64,000 nucleotides of DNA from Pseudobutyrivibrio sp. (GTDB taxonomy: Bacteria; Bacillota; Clostridia; Lachnospirales; Lachnospiraceae): assembly GCF_017471675.1 (NCBI RefSeq), contig NZ_JAFUSK010000031.1:43593-107592 (forward strand), given 5' to 3'. The stretch's first letter is position 1. Every line of letters starts with the position of its first letter. A program made the translations under genes and the position numbers. A model generated the notes under the pieces. The model saw only the letters and a list, made by a program, of their open reading frames with translations, was not told the origin of the DNA and made no database searches. Positions 46,152 to 55,904 of this stretch are shown here, in pieces.

Positions 46152-47099
46152 ATGAAAAATCTAGTTATATTAACAGGTCCTACAGCTGTAGGTAAAACAT
46201 CGCTTTCAATTAATCTCGCCAAGGCTATAAATGGCGAGATTATTTCTGCTGATTCCATGCAGGTATATAAGGGTATGGATATAGGTACTGCAAAGGTTAC
46301 TCCAGATGAAATGGATGGAATTAAGCATTATTTGATTGATGTTATTGAACCTACCGAGGATTTTCATGTTGTTAAGTTTAAAGAGATGGTTGAAAGTGCG
46401 ATAAATGAAATATACGCAAAAGGCAAAATACCAATCATTTGCGGTGGTACCGGTTTTTATATTCAGGCTATTTTATATGATATTGATTTTACAGAAAATG
46501 AAATAGATAAAGGTTACAGAAAAAACTTAGAAGATTATGCAGTCAAATATGGAAACGAAGCATTACATGCCAAGCTTAAAGAAATCGATCCTGTTTCAGC
46601 TGAGAATATTCCTGCTGCCAATGTAAAGCGTGTAATCAGGGCTATTGAGTACTACAATCAGACAGGTGAACAGTTTTCTGTTCATAATGCCACTCAAAAA
46701 GAAAAAAATAGTCCCTATAATTTTGCATATTTTGTACTGAATGATGATAGAAATCTGTTGTATAATCGCATAGATGCAAGAGTTGACAAGATGATTGAAG
46801 ATGGTCTTGTTGATGAAGTAAAAGCTCTTGTAAAGGCAGGGGTTAAAAAGGGCATGACAGCCATGGATGGCATTGGCTATAAGGAGCTTTTGGATTATTT
46901 AGAAGGGGATGGCACTCTTTGCGATGCTATAGAGCTTATCAAGAAGAAATCCAGAAACTATGCCAAAAGACAGCTTACCTGGTTTAGAAGAGAAAAGGAA
47001 GTTATTTGGTTGGATAAAACAGTATATACTTCTGATGATAAATTGTTAGATGTTATTTTATCTAATCTAAGAGAGAAAGGAATTATAGAAAGTGTTTGA
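46152..47099 (+). CDS. miaA: tRNA dimethylallyltransferase
   Basis: This enzyme adds an isopentenyl group to A37 of tRNAs reading UNN codons. The product has 315 residues. Seen: G-P-T-A-V-G-K-T-S (P-loop), S-A-D-S-M-Q-V-Y (substrate loop), G-G-T-G-F-Y-I-Q and the R-Q-L-T-W-F-R near the end. The mutS-mutL-miaA-ynbB order is conserved in Firmicutes. It starts directly after the mutL stop and overlaps the next gene by 8 bases. Confidence 0.96.
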   Translation: MKNLVILTGPTAVGKTSLSINLAKAINGEIISADSMQVYKGMDIGTAKVTPDEMDGIKHYLIDVIEPTEDFHVVKFKEMVESAINEIYAKGKIPIICGGTGFYIQAILYDIDFTENEIDKGYRKNLEDYAVKYGNEALHAKLKEIDPVSAENIPAANVKRVIRAIEYYNQTGEQFSVHNATQKEKNSPYNFAYFVLNDDRNLLYNRIDARVDKMIEDGLVDEVKALVKAGVKKGMTAMDGIGYKELLDYLEGDGTLCDAIELIKKKSRNYAKRQLTWFRREKEVIWLDKTVYTSDDKLLDVILSNLREKGIIESV

Positions 47100-48378
47100 G
47101 ATTTATAAGGAATTTGGAATTTCTAAGGAAGTTTATGATTATGGCAATAAAATCATTAAGGACCTTGAGTCTAGGTTTAAAGAAATAGATGATGTGGCTG
47201 AGTTTAATCAGCTTAAGGTACTTAAGGCTATGCAGGAGCACAAGGTTGCTGCAGAATGCTTTAATACATCTACCGGCTATGGCTATGATGATGTAGGAAG
47301 AGATACCCTTGAAAAGGTATATGCATCAGTTTTTAAGACTGAGGATGCGTTAGTTAGACCTCAAATTACCTGCGGTACACATGCACTTGCCCTCGCATTG
47401 ATGAGTAATCTTCGTCCTGGGGATGAGCTTTTATCTCCTGTAGGAAAGCCTTATGATACATTAGAAGAGGTTATCGGAATCAGACCTTCTAACGGTTCTT
47501 TGGCCGAATATGGTATTACATACGCTCAGGTGGATTTACTTGAAAATGGAGATTTTGATTATGATGGAATAAAAGCTGCCATCAATGAAAAAACAAAGCT
47601 TGTAACTATCCAGCGTTCAAAGGGTTATGCTAACAGACCTACACTTTCTGTAGAAAAAATAGGCGAGCTTATTTCGTTTATCAAGAATATTAAGCCTGAT
47701 GTTGTCTGCATGGTAGACAATTGCTACGGTGAATTCGTTGAAAAAATAGAGCCAACAGAAGTTGGGGCTGATATGTGCGTTGGCTCACTTATAAAAAATC
47801 CAGGTGGCGGACTTGCTCCAATAGGAGGCTATATTGTAGGTACTAAGGAATGTGTTGAAAATGCAGCCCACAGACTTACATCACCAGGCCTTGGAAAGGA
47901 AGTAGGAGCTTCCCTTGGCATTATGCAATCCTTCTACCAGGGATTTTTCCTTGCGCCAACTGTTGTTGCAGGGGCTTTAAAGGGAGCTATTTTTGCAGCT
48001 AATGTTTATGAGAAGCTGGGATATCTTTGCATACCTAATTCTACAGAAGAAAGATACGATATTATTCAGGCTGTATCATTTAATAAGCCAGAGGGATTAA
48101 TTGCCTTTTGTGAAGGTATTCAGGCAGCAGCCCCAGTTGATTCTTACGTAACTCCAGAGCCATGGGATATGCCAGGCTATGACAGTAAGGTTATTATGGC
48201 GGCAGGTGCTTTTGTACAGGGCTCATCTATTGAATTATCAGCTGATGGTCCACTTCGTGCGCCATATACAGCCTTCTTCCAGGGCGGCCTTACATGGAAT
48301 CACGCAAAGCTTGGTATACTAAAATCATTACAAAAACTAGTAGATGCTTGCCTTGTGAACATATCTCAACTGTGTTAA
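47092..48378 (+). CDS. YnbB-like PLP-dependent methionine gamma-lyase family protein
   Basis: The product has 428 residues and a fold-type I PLP enzyme layout. Seen: the T-S-T-G-Y-G-Y-D-D-V-G-R-D start region, R-P-Q-I-T-C-G-T-H-A (cofactor phosphate loop) and G-S-L-I-K-N-P-G-G-G, whose Lys is the probable PLP lysine. B. subtilis ynbB, next to miaA, is the relative ('aluminium resistance' in older naming). The true substrate is unknown; a cysteine/methionine-type lyase is likely. The start is GTG 47092. Its final codons carry the mreB promoter. Confidence 0.85.
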   Translation: MFEIYKEFGISKEVYDYGNKIIKDLESRFKEIDDVAEFNQLKVLKAMQEHKVAAECFNTSTGYGYDDVGRDTLEKVYASVFKTEDALVRPQITCGTHALALALMSNLRPGDELLSPVGKPYDTLEEVIGIRPSNGSLAEYGITYAQVDLLENGDFDYDGIKAAINEKTKLVTIQRSKGYANRPTLSVEKIGELISFIKNIKPDVVCMVDNCYGEFVEKIEPTEVGADMCVGSLIKNPGGGLAPIGGYIVGTKECVENAAHRLTSPGLGKEVGASLGIMQSFYQGFFLAPTVVAGALKGAIFAANVYEKLGYLCIPNSTEERYDIIQAVSFNKPEGLIAFCEGIQAAAPVDSYVTPEPWDMPGYDSKVIMAAGAFVQGSSIELSADGPLRAPYTAFFQGGLTWNHAKLGILKSLQKLVDACLVNISQLC

Positions 48379-48381
48379 AAT
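48353..48381 (+). promoter_or_regulatory. Promoter of the mreB cell-shape operon
   Basis: The -35 is TTGTGA (48353-48358), the spacer is 17 bases and the -10 is TAAAAT (48376-48381) with TGT extension. It overlaps the stop of the ynbB-like gene. Confidence 0.75.
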
Positions 48382-48439
48382 TTGATTTGTCTGTGAGCAA
48401 AAATACTTACGACTAGTTTATTATTTATGGAGGGACGTC

Positions 48440-49453
48440 ATGGCCAATTCATTTGGTATTGATATAGGAACACAGAACCTTAAGGTTTTCAGTGGTTCTA
48501 ACAATCAGATTACAAATATTAAAAATACAATCGCTATCGTTAACAAGAATCAGATGTATTCTTATGGTGACAGCGCTTATTCTATGTACGAGAAAGCTCC
48601 TGAAACAATCAATGTTTCATTCCCAATTGTTTCAGGCGTTATTGCAGATTTTGATAATATGCAGACTCTTTTGTTCCAGGTTTTAGAGAATGACCTTAAG
48701 GGCAAAATCAAGGGCAGTGATATTGTTGTTGCTGTTCCAACAGATATTACAGAGGTAGAAAAGAAGGCTTTCGCTGATTTATTTAGTAAATCAAAGAACA
48801 AGCCACATTCTATTCGTGTTTGCGAAAAGCCTATTGCATCAGCTATAGGTTTAGGCTTAGATGTTTCTGAACCTACAGGCGTTATGGTTGTAGATTTAGG
48901 TGCTGATACTACAGAAATATCTGTTATTTCATTAGGCGGTCTTGTACTTTCTGAGCTTTTACCATTTGGTGGTAATCAGATTGATGAATCTATCGTTACA
49001 TATCTCAAGCGTAACTTTAATCTTGTTATTGGACAGAAAACTGCTAAGCAGCTTAAAGAAGAAATCGGTTCTGCCATCGAGGGAAGAGGAGAGAAGCTTA
49101 CAGTTGTTGGAAGAGATGTAGTTAGTGGTCTTCCTATTGAAATGGAAATCGAAAGCGACACTATTTATAATGCAATCAAAGCTGATTTAGAGAACTTCTG
49201 TACAAATGTTAAACTTATACTTGAAAAGGTTCCACCTGAGCTTGCAAAGGATATTGTACATTCTGGTATTTACCTTACAGGTGGTACATCTCAGCTTTAC
49301 CGTTTAACAGATTTATTTTCTGAGGTTACTAACATTAAGGTTAATTCATTTGAAGAACCTCAAGAATCTTGCGTCAGAGGTCTTGGTGCAGTTCTTTCAG
49401 ACAGTAAATTCAAGGTTTACGGTTACAGTATGAAAAATAGAATTTTTAAATAA
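48440..49453 (+). CDS. mreB: Rod-shape actin homologue MreB
   Basis: This cytoskeletal filament guides lateral wall synthesis. The 337-residue length is usual. Seen: the phosphate-1 loop G-I-D-I-G-T-Q-N-L, phosphate-2 V-V-D-L-G-A-D-T-T-E and the late T-G-G-T-S-Q-L adenosine motif. The sequence is rather divergent from classic MreB (for example G-S-N-N-Q near the start), but the mreC, mreD, pbp2 and rodA genes behind it leave little doubt. The RBS is GGAGGG. Confidence 0.9.
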   Translation: MANSFGIDIGTQNLKVFSGSNNQITNIKNTIAIVNKNQMYSYGDSAYSMYEKAPETINVSFPIVSGVIADFDNMQTLLFQVLENDLKGKIKGSDIVVAVPTDITEVEKKAFADLFSKSKNKPHSIRVCEKPIASAIGLGLDVSEPTGVMVVDLGADTTEISVISLGGLVLSELLPFGGNQIDESIVTYLKRNFNLVIGQKTAKQLKEEIGSAIEGRGEKLTVVGRDVVSGLPIEMEIESDTIYNAIKADLENFCTNVKLILEKVPPELAKDIVHSGIYLTGGTSQLYRLTDLFSEVTNIKVNSFEEPQESCVRGLGAVLSDSKFKVYGYSMKNRIFK

Positions 49454-49465
49454 TTAAGAGGTAAT

Positions 49466-50329
49466 ATGAGACAAAGAAAAGCGAGTGGTGGTATTCCAAG
49501 TAAATACTTACTCATGATTTTATCTATTGTTTGCATAATGCTGTTATTCTTTAGTTATTCAACAGGCTTTACAGGTGGTCCACTTGAGACAGTTGCCAAT
49601 CATATATTCATACCTATGCAAAAGGGTATTGATTTTATTGGAAGCAGTATTGCTATTTCTTCTGCGGATACCAAAACAAAAGAAGAGCTTGTTGAAGAGA
49701 ACGAAGAATTAAGAGCACAGGTTGATGATTTGAATTCTACTATTAGCAGCATGGAGCTTAAGATAAAAGAATTAAATGAGCTTCAAGAGTTGTACAAGCT
49801 AGATCAGACATACTACGATTATGAAACAACTGGTGCAAGAATTATAGGTAGAGGAACATCTAACTGGTTTAATACCTTTACCATTGATAAGGGTTCTAAG
49901 GACGGAATCCAAAAGAACATGAATGTTATTGCTGATGGCGGTCTTGTTGGTATAGTTTCATCAGTTGGTGATTCTTATGCAGTTGTTAGAGCAATTATCG
50001 ATGATACTTCTAACGTAAGTGCTACCATTTCATCTACTGAGGACAATTGTATAGTTTCAGGCTCATTAGAGAAGATGACTGATGAGAATCTTATACTATT
50101 GTCAAATCTGGATGATGAAGAGGATAAGGTAGCTATTGGTGATGTGATTGTTACATCTAATATTTCTGACAAGTATTTGCCAGGTTTAATGATTGGTTAT
50201 GTTTCAAGTGTTTCTTTAGATGAAAACGAACTTACCAAATCAGGAACTGTTACACCAGTGGTAGATTTCAAGCATCTTTCAGATGTACTTGTTATTTTAC
50301 AACAGAAGGAGTCATATAAGAATGAGTGA
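49466..50329 (+). CDS. mreC: Rod-shape protein MreC
   Basis: The product has 287 residues: a short cytoplasmic basic start, one membrane helix (about residues 13-32), a coiled coil (about 68-112) and the C-terminal beta domain with G-A-R-I-I-G-R, F-T-I-D-K-G-S-K-D-G-I and G-L-V-G-I-V-S. MreC links MreB to PBP2 outside the membrane. It overlaps mreD by 8 bases. Confidence 0.95.
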   Translation: MRQRKASGGIPSKYLLMILSIVCIMLLFFSYSTGFTGGPLETVANHIFIPMQKGIDFIGSSIAISSADTKTKEELVEENEELRAQVDDLNSTISSMELKIKELNELQELYKLDQTYYDYETTGARIIGRGTSNWFNTFTIDKGSKDGIQKNMNVIADGGLVGIVSSVGDSYAVVRAIIDDTSNVSATISSTEDNCIVSGSLEKMTDENLILLSNLDDEEDKVAIGDVIVTSNISDKYLPGLMIGYVSSVSLDENELTKSGTVTPVVDFKHLSDVLVILQQKESYKNE

Positions 50330-50867
50330 TATTAAGCAATACATCAGAAGAATATTGATTATTGCCCTTGTTATATATGTTTCTTTTCAGTTGCAGGTTA
50401 GTATATTTGGGCAAATTCCTTTAGGCGGGGTTACTCCTAATATTCTTATAGCTGTTGTATCTACTTATGGCTTTATGAAGGGCAGAAGATATGGCATTGT
50501 CACAGGATTTTTTGCCGGATTACTTCTTGATATTTTTTCTGGTGGAATTTTTGGAATGTACGCCCTTATATATATGTATATAGGTTTCTTAAATGGTTTA
50601 TTTAGAAAACAGCTTTTTGGAGATGATCTTAGACTTCCAATGATTCTTATCGGTGCAAGCGATTTTATATATGGCTTAGTTACATTTTTATTTTTATTTG
50701 CTATCAGATCTCAGTATGATTTTTACTTTTACTTAATGAATATCATTTTACCTGAGGTTGTTTATACAATACTTGTATCCATTTTTGTTTATTACATAAT
50801 TCTTCATATAAACAATTGGGTAGAAAAATTAGAAAAGAAAGGTTCTGATAGAATTGGAAATTATTAA
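50322..50867 (+). CDS. mreD: Rod-shape protein MreD
   Basis: The product has 181 residues and five or six membrane helices. P-N-I-L-I-A-V-V and G-F-F-A-G-L-L-L-D are typical of MreD. I start at ATG 50322, after AAGGAG at 50306-50311; the open frame runs further upstream inside mreC but without a ribosome binding site. It overlaps pbp2 by 14 bases. Confidence 0.92.
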   Translation: MSDIKQYIRRILIIALVIYVSFQLQVSIFGQIPLGGVTPNILIAVVSTYGFMKGRRYGIVTGFFAGLLLDIFSGGIFGMYALIYMYIGFLNGLFRKQLFGDDLRLPMILIGASDFIYGLVTFLFLFAIRSQYDFYFYLMNIILPEVVYTILVSIFVYYIILHINNWVEKLEKKGSDRIGNY

Positions 50868-53694
50868 GGACTTTTTATCAAATTTATTATCGTCGCGAAT
50901 TCGTGTTGTTTCAGTAGCAATGATTGCATTTGCTACTGTTCTTATATCACGTCTTTTTTATTTACAGATTATCAATGGTAGTGAATACCAGGACAATTAT
51001 AATCTCAAACTTGAAAAAACAGAAACAATTCCAGCTACAAGAGGTAATATTTACGATAGAAATGGTAATTTACTTGCTTATAACGAACTTGTTTATGCTG
51101 TTACCATTCAGGATAATGGTACATATAGCTCTAAAGCAGAGCGTAGCAAATCCTTAAACACAGAAATTGGTCGTATCGTAAAAAAACTGGAACAAAACGG
51201 AGATAAAATCGATAACAATTTCGGAATTTTTATAGATTCCTCTGGTCAGTATCAGTTTTTAAGTTCAGGAAATTCCTTACAGCGTTTTAGAGCTGATGTA
51301 TTTGGCAGAAACAGTATCGATGATTTGGAATACAATGAAAAATTAGGATTTGATGAAGCTACTGCTACAGCAGATCAAATAATAGATTATCTTCAGGGTG
51401 AAAAGGTATATAACATCTCTAAGGATTATTCTAAAAAGCTTAGATATGAGATTATGGTTGTCAGATATAATATGGGACAAAACTCATATCAAAAATATAT
51501 TTCAACTGTAATTGCGTCAGATGTTTCAGATGAATCTGTTGCATTTATTAAAGAGAATATAAACGAGCTTACAGGTGTAGATGTTGAACAAAAATCTCTT
51601 CGTCGTTATGTTGATAGCGAATATTTTGCTCATATTATCGGTTATACCGGACAGATTTCTACATCCGAATACAATGAGTTATCTAAAACTGACGAGAATG
51701 TCGAAACCACTGATGTAGTTGGTAAATCCGGAATAGAAAAATATATGAATGATTACCTATCTGGTAACAAGGGCTACGAAACTATTTATGTAGATAGTGT
51801 AGGTAACACTATTGCAGAGGGTGAGTACAAGGCTTCCGAATCGGGAAATGATGTGTATCTTTCTATTGATATGGATTTGCAAAAGGCTGCTTATATATTA
51901 CTGGAGCAGGAAATTGCAGGTATTCTATATTCAAAAATAGAGAATATTAAGGAATCAAATATTAATTCATCATCAGATGTAATTGTTCCAATCTATGATG
52001 TTTATTATTCCCTAATTAAAAACGGGTTAATAGATATTAATGCTTTTTATGATACCAAAGCTTCTGAGACAGAAAAAACAGTTCTTAGAGCATATCAAGC
52101 TAAAGAAAAGGAAGTTTTATCTACTCTAAAGACACAGCTTAGAGTAAATAATGAGGTAGTGTATAAGGATCTTCCAAAAGAATATCAGGCATATTCTACA
52201 TATATCGTTACTAAGCTAAAGAGCCTTGGAATATTTGATTCTTCTGCCATTGATACATCCTCAGATATTCAAAACAGTTGGACATCTGAAGAGATGGCTG
52301 TTAATAAGTATTTAATCTATGCAATTGAGCAAAACTGGATTGATATTACAAAATATGAATCTGAGGCTAAATATGCTGATACAGAAGAGTTGTATAACGA
52401 TTTAGTTGATTATGTTATAGATTACCTGTCTACTGATAGCGGTTTTGAAAGATTGGTTTACAAATATTTACTATTAGATGATGGAATTACAGGTAGTCAG
52501 CTTTGTATGATTCTATATGACCAGGGAGTGCTTTCTAAAGATGATGAAGATTACACAGCGCTTTCATCAGGACAGATAACAGCCTTTGATTTCATGAAAA
52601 AGAAGATTAAATCTCTTGAAATCACACCAGGTCAAATAGCTTTGGATCCATGCTCAGGTTCAACAGTAATGCTTGATACCAAAACTGGAGAAATCCTTGC
52701 TATGGTTACTTATCCAGGCTACGATAATAATAAGCTTGCTAATTCAGTAGATTCTGATTACTATGCTTATCTTACAAACAATGCTGCTAATCCTTTGTAT
52801 AACTATGCTACACAGCAGAGAACAGCCCCTGGTTCTACATTTAAGATTGTCAGCTCTACTGCAGGTCTTGCAGAGGGAGTTATAACCACATCCTCTGAAA
52901 TTAACGACTTAGGTCAATTTACAAAGGTTTCCAACAATCCTAAATGTTGGATTTATCCAAGCAACCACGGTAGTATTAATGTATCTGAGGCTATCAGGGA
53001 TTCTTGTAACTACTTCTTCTATGAAGTTGGTTGGAGACTTGCTGGTGGTGATGGTGCCTATGATGATGTTACTGGTATTAAAAAGATTACAGAATATGCA
53101 TCTTTGTTTGGCTTGGATGAAACTACTGGTGTTGAAATAGAAGAAAATTCACCACATATTGCTACAGAGTACCCTGTCATGGCGGCCATCGGTCAGTCAG
53201 ATAACAACTTTACTACAGTAGGACTTGCAAGATATGCAACTGCTATAGCAAGTAGAGGAACAGTGTACAATCTAACACTTCTCGATAGTGTTAGAGATTC
53301 AGATGGCAATGTAATAGAAGATTACAAGCCATCGGTGCGCAACCAGGTAGATGTATTAAATGGTGCCGAGTGGGATGCTGTTCATTATGGTATGAGAATG
53401 GTGTGCGAATCATTATCTTCATTTAATGGATTTTCTGTAGAAGTTGCAGGTAAAACCGGTACTGCTCAGCAGGTGTCAAATAGACCTAACCACGCTTTGT
53501 TTATTGGATTTGCTCCATATAATAATCCTGAGGTTTCCATCGCAACACGTATTGCCTATGGTTATACTTCTCACAATGCTGCAGAAGTATCGAAGGATAT
53601 TTTGGCATATTATTTTGGTGTTACAGAAACTGAAGATATATTAGATGGTGAAGCAAATATTGTTTCAAATTCAGGAAATGAATTTACTGATTAA
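50854..53694 (+). CDS. mrdA: Class B penicillin-binding protein 2 with a large insertion
   Basis: This is the transpeptidase partner of RodA for side-wall peptidoglycan. The 946-residue length is well above the usual 600-720. In order: a membrane helix (about residues 16-34), the pedestal domain with A-T-R-G-N-I-Y-D-R-N-G, the D333-V-Y-L-S-I-D-M-D-L-Q strand, then about 250 extra residues (roughly 350-600) rich in Asp/Glu/Tyr with no known motif, then the catalytic domain with Ser661-T-F-Lys664, Ser717-C-N719 and Lys867-T-G869. The start is TTG 50854 with AGAAAGG about 11 bases upstream. All active-site residues are intact. Confidence 0.92.
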   Translation: MEIIKDFLSNLLSSRIRVVSVAMIAFATVLISRLFYLQIINGSEYQDNYNLKLEKTETIPATRGNIYDRNGNLLAYNELVYAVTIQDNGTYSSKAERSKSLNTEIGRIVKKLEQNGDKIDNNFGIFIDSSGQYQFLSSGNSLQRFRADVFGRNSIDDLEYNEKLGFDEATATADQIIDYLQGEKVYNISKDYSKKLRYEIMVVRYNMGQNSYQKYISTVIASDVSDESVAFIKENINELTGVDVEQKSLRRYVDSEYFAHIIGYTGQISTSEYNELSKTDENVETTDVVGKSGIEKYMNDYLSGNKGYETIYVDSVGNTIAEGEYKASESGNDVYLSIDMDLQKAAYILLEQEIAGILYSKIENIKESNINSSSDVIVPIYDVYYSLIKNGLIDINAFYDTKASETEKTVLRAYQAKEKEVLSTLKTQLRVNNEVVYKDLPKEYQAYSTYIVTKLKSLGIFDSSAIDTSSDIQNSWTSEEMAVNKYLIYAIEQNWIDITKYESEAKYADTEELYNDLVDYVIDYLSTDSGFERLVYKYLLLDDGITGSQLCMILYDQGVLSKDDEDYTALSSGQITAFDFMKKKIKSLEITPGQIALDPCSGSTVMLDTKTGEILAMVTYPGYDNNKLANSVDSDYYAYLTNNAANPLYNYATQQRTAPGSTFKIVSSTAGLAEGVITTSSEINDLGQFTKVSNNPKCWIYPSNHGSINVSEAIRDSCNYFFYEVGWRLAGGDGAYDDVTGIKKITEYASLFGLDETTGVEIEENSPHIATEYPVMAAIGQSDNNFTTVGLARYATAIASRGTVYNLTLLDSVRDSDGNVIEDYKPSVRNQVDVLNGAEWDAVHYGMRMVCESLSSFNGFSVEVAGKTGTAQQVSNRPNHALFIGFAPYNNPEVSIATRIAYGYTSHNAAEVSKDILAYYFGVTETEDILDGEANIVSNSGNEFTD

Positions 53695-53712
53695 AATAAT
53701 TGGAGATTAATT

Positions 53713-54393
53713 ATGAGTAATGATGCTGTTGTTTTAAAAAGTAACAAATACGGATTAACTCTGCAGTTAGATGGAACAATTCCCTTCGAGGAGCTTGTTA
53801 GAAAGGTTTGCGAGAAATTTGCTGCATCTAGTGATTTTTTCGGTGAGACATCAATGATTCTTGAAACCATAGGAAGAGAGCTTTCAGCAGAAGAGGGACT
53901 TGTTTTAATTCAAGCAATAGAGCTTAATTCAAAGATTAAGGTTATTCTTCTTAATGAAAATAACGAGCTAAAAGACACAAGGATGCTTGGACAAATAGAC
54001 AGGTTTTATAAAGATGATATTTTTGAAAATGCAAAAATAATAAGAGGTAGTGTTATCAAAAATGACATTATAGAATCTGATTCAAGTCTTGTTATCCTAG
54101 GTGATGTAAAATCAAAAGCCACTGTTAAGGCCAAAGGCAATATAATTGTTTTTGGTGCCTTAGAGGGCACGGCTCATGCCGGATATCCTGACAATTCAGG
54201 ATGTTATATAGTAGCTGGTGAACTTAATCCTAAATTTATTCAGATTGGTACAGTCACAGGAGATATTAAGGTTCAAGAAAAATGGTCTCTTAGAGTTCGC
54301 CGTAAAGAGAGCGAGCCAATGGGAATCACTGTATGGAATAGAGAATTGCTTGCTGAACCATTATCTAGCGGGCTTCTAAAAAGGATAAAATAA
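53713..54393 (+). CDS. minC: Septum-site inhibitor MinC
   Basis: The product has 226 residues: an N-terminal domain that blocks FtsZ assembly and a C-terminal beta-helix with V-I-L-G-D-V, A-K-G-N-I-I-V-F-G-A-L-E-G-T-A-H-A-G and I-V-A-G-E-L. Most MinC proteins carry an R-S-G-Q motif at the start of the beta-helix, where MinD binds; here the segment is R111-G-S-V114. minD and minE, which normally follow, are absent: rodA begins on the last base of minC. Confidence 0.88.
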   Translation: MSNDAVVLKSNKYGLTLQLDGTIPFEELVRKVCEKFAASSDFFGETSMILETIGRELSAEEGLVLIQAIELNSKIKVILLNENNELKDTRMLGQIDRFYKDDIFENAKIIRGSVIKNDIIESDSSLVILGDVKSKATVKAKGNIIVFGALEGTAHAGYPDNSGCYIVAGELNPKFIQIGTVTGDIKVQEKWSLRVRRKESEPMGITVWNRELLAEPLSSGLLKRIK

Positions 54394-55508
54394 TGTTTCA
54401 TAATTATAAATTTAAAAATTTAGATATAAGATTAATAATTGCAGTTATAGCCCTTACAATAATCGGTATTTTTGTAATCGGTAGTGCCAATGAAGCCAAT
54501 CAGCAAAAGCAGATTCTAGGAATGATTCTTGGAATTTTAGTAATGACGGGTATGGCTTTGATTGATTATGACTTTTTATTGCATTTTCATTGGTTTTTCT
54601 ACGCTATTGTAATAGGACTTTTGTTATCAGTTCTGTTATTTGGTGAAAAAACTGGTGGTGCAACCAGATGGATTGATGTTGGTATTAGATTTCAGCCATC
54701 GGAATTGGCTAAAATTTTGCTTATCTTGTTTTTTGCATGGTTTTTAATGATGTATGAGGAAGATGTAAATAAGCCTAAAATACTGGCATTTATCATAGGC
54801 CTATCAGCATTTCCATTATTTTTAATAGAAAAAGAACCAGATTTATCCACTACAATTGTCACAATGATGATAATTTGTGTTATGATATTTGTAACAGGAG
54901 TTAGTTATAAATTAGTTGGTGCAGTTTTAGGTGTATCTATTCCGTCTATAATTATTCTGCTATTTCTTATCAGCAGAGAAGGACAGACTATACTTGATGA
55001 ATATCAGGGTTTACGTATTCTGGCATGGCTTAATCCTGAAAAGTATCCGTCTTCTTCATATCAGCAACAGAATTCTATAATGGCCATAGGTTCTGGCCAA
55101 TTACTAGGCAAGGGTCTTGGTAATGAAGCATTTGATTCTGTTAAAAACGGAAATTACATTTCTGAACCTCATACTGATTTTATCTTTGCTGTTGCGGGAG
55201 AAGAGTTAGGTTTTATAGGTACAGTAGTAATTATTGCACTTATTTTCTTTATTACACTGGAAATTTTGCTTATTGCAAAGCGGGCAAAGGACATTTCTGG
55301 TAAACTAATTTGTGTAGGAATGGCTACATTAATAGGCTTCCAAAGTTTTGTTAATATTTGTGTTGTTACAGGGCTTATGCCAAATACAGGATTGCCACTT
55401 CCATTTGTAAGTTATGGCTTAACATCACTTGTTACTGTATATTTTGGTATTGGAATAGTTTTAAATGTTGGTCTTCAATCAAAAAATAATAACGGGAGGC
55501 TTTTTTAA
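54393..55508 (+). CDS. rodA: RodA peptidoglycan glycosyltransferase (SEDS)
   Basis: This SEDS-family polymerase makes glycan strands with PBP2. The product has 371 residues and about ten membrane helices. Seen: the R-W-I-D-V-G-I-R-F-Q-P-S-E-L-A-K-I block after helix 3, E-K-E-P-D-L-S-T (catalytic Asp region) and G-L-P-L-P-F-V-S-Y-G-L near the end. It is coupled to minC (TAATG) and abuts mgsA. RodA rather than FtsW or SpoVE is chosen from the mreBCD-pbp2 context. Confidence 0.95.
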   Translation: MFHNYKFKNLDIRLIIAVIALTIIGIFVIGSANEANQQKQILGMILGILVMTGMALIDYDFLLHFHWFFYAIVIGLLLSVLLFGEKTGGATRWIDVGIRFQPSELAKILLILFFAWFLMMYEEDVNKPKILAFIIGLSAFPLFLIEKEPDLSTTIVTMMIICVMIFVTGVSYKLVGAVLGVSIPSIIILLFLISREGQTILDEYQGLRILAWLNPEKYPSSSYQQQNSIMAIGSGQLLGKGLGNEAFDSVKNGNYISEPHTDFIFAVAGEELGFIGTVVIIALIFFITLEILLIAKRAKDISGKLICVGMATLIGFQSFVNICVVTGLMPNTGLPLPFVSYGLTSLVTVYFGIGIVLNVGLQSKNNNGRLF

Positions 55509-55904
55509 ATGAATATTGGATTAGTTGCACATGACTCAAAGAAGAAGCTTATGCAGAATTTCTGTATAGCTTACAGAGGTATCCTTAGTAAAAATGAGAT
55601 TTTTGCCACTGGAACCACAGGACGTTTAGTTGAAGAGGTTACTAATCTTAGCGTACATAAATATTTGGCTGGTCACCTTGGTGGAACTCAGCAGTTAGGT
55701 GCTCAGATTGAGCAGAATGAGATTGATCTTGTAATCTTTTTACGTGATCCTCTTACTGTTAAATCACATGAGCCTGATGTAAATAACATTGTTAGAATCT
55801 GTGATGCTAATAATATTCCACTTGCAACCAACCTTGCAACTGCTGAATTACTTATTAAATCACTTGATAGAGGAGATCTTGAGTGGCGTGAAATGTATAA
55901 ATAA
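55509..55904 (+). CDS. mgsA: Methylglyoxal synthase
   Basis: This enzyme turns dihydroxyacetone phosphate into methylglyoxal plus phosphate, a bypass of lower glycolysis. The product has 131 residues. Seen: A-H-D-S-K-K near the start, T-G-T-T-G-R phosphate-binding loop, H-L-G-G-T-Q-Q-L-G and F-L-R-D-P-L (residues about 77-82). The mgsA-next-to-rodA arrangement is widespread in clostridia. The ribosome binding site, GGGAGGC, lies inside the rodA end. Confidence 0.95.
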   Translation: MNIGLVAHDSKKKLMQNFCIAYRGILSKNEIFATGTTGRLVEEVTNLSVHKYLAGHLGGTQQLGAQIEQNEIDLVIFLRDPLTVKSHEPDVNNIVRICDANNIPLATNLATAELLIKSLDRGDLEWREMYK

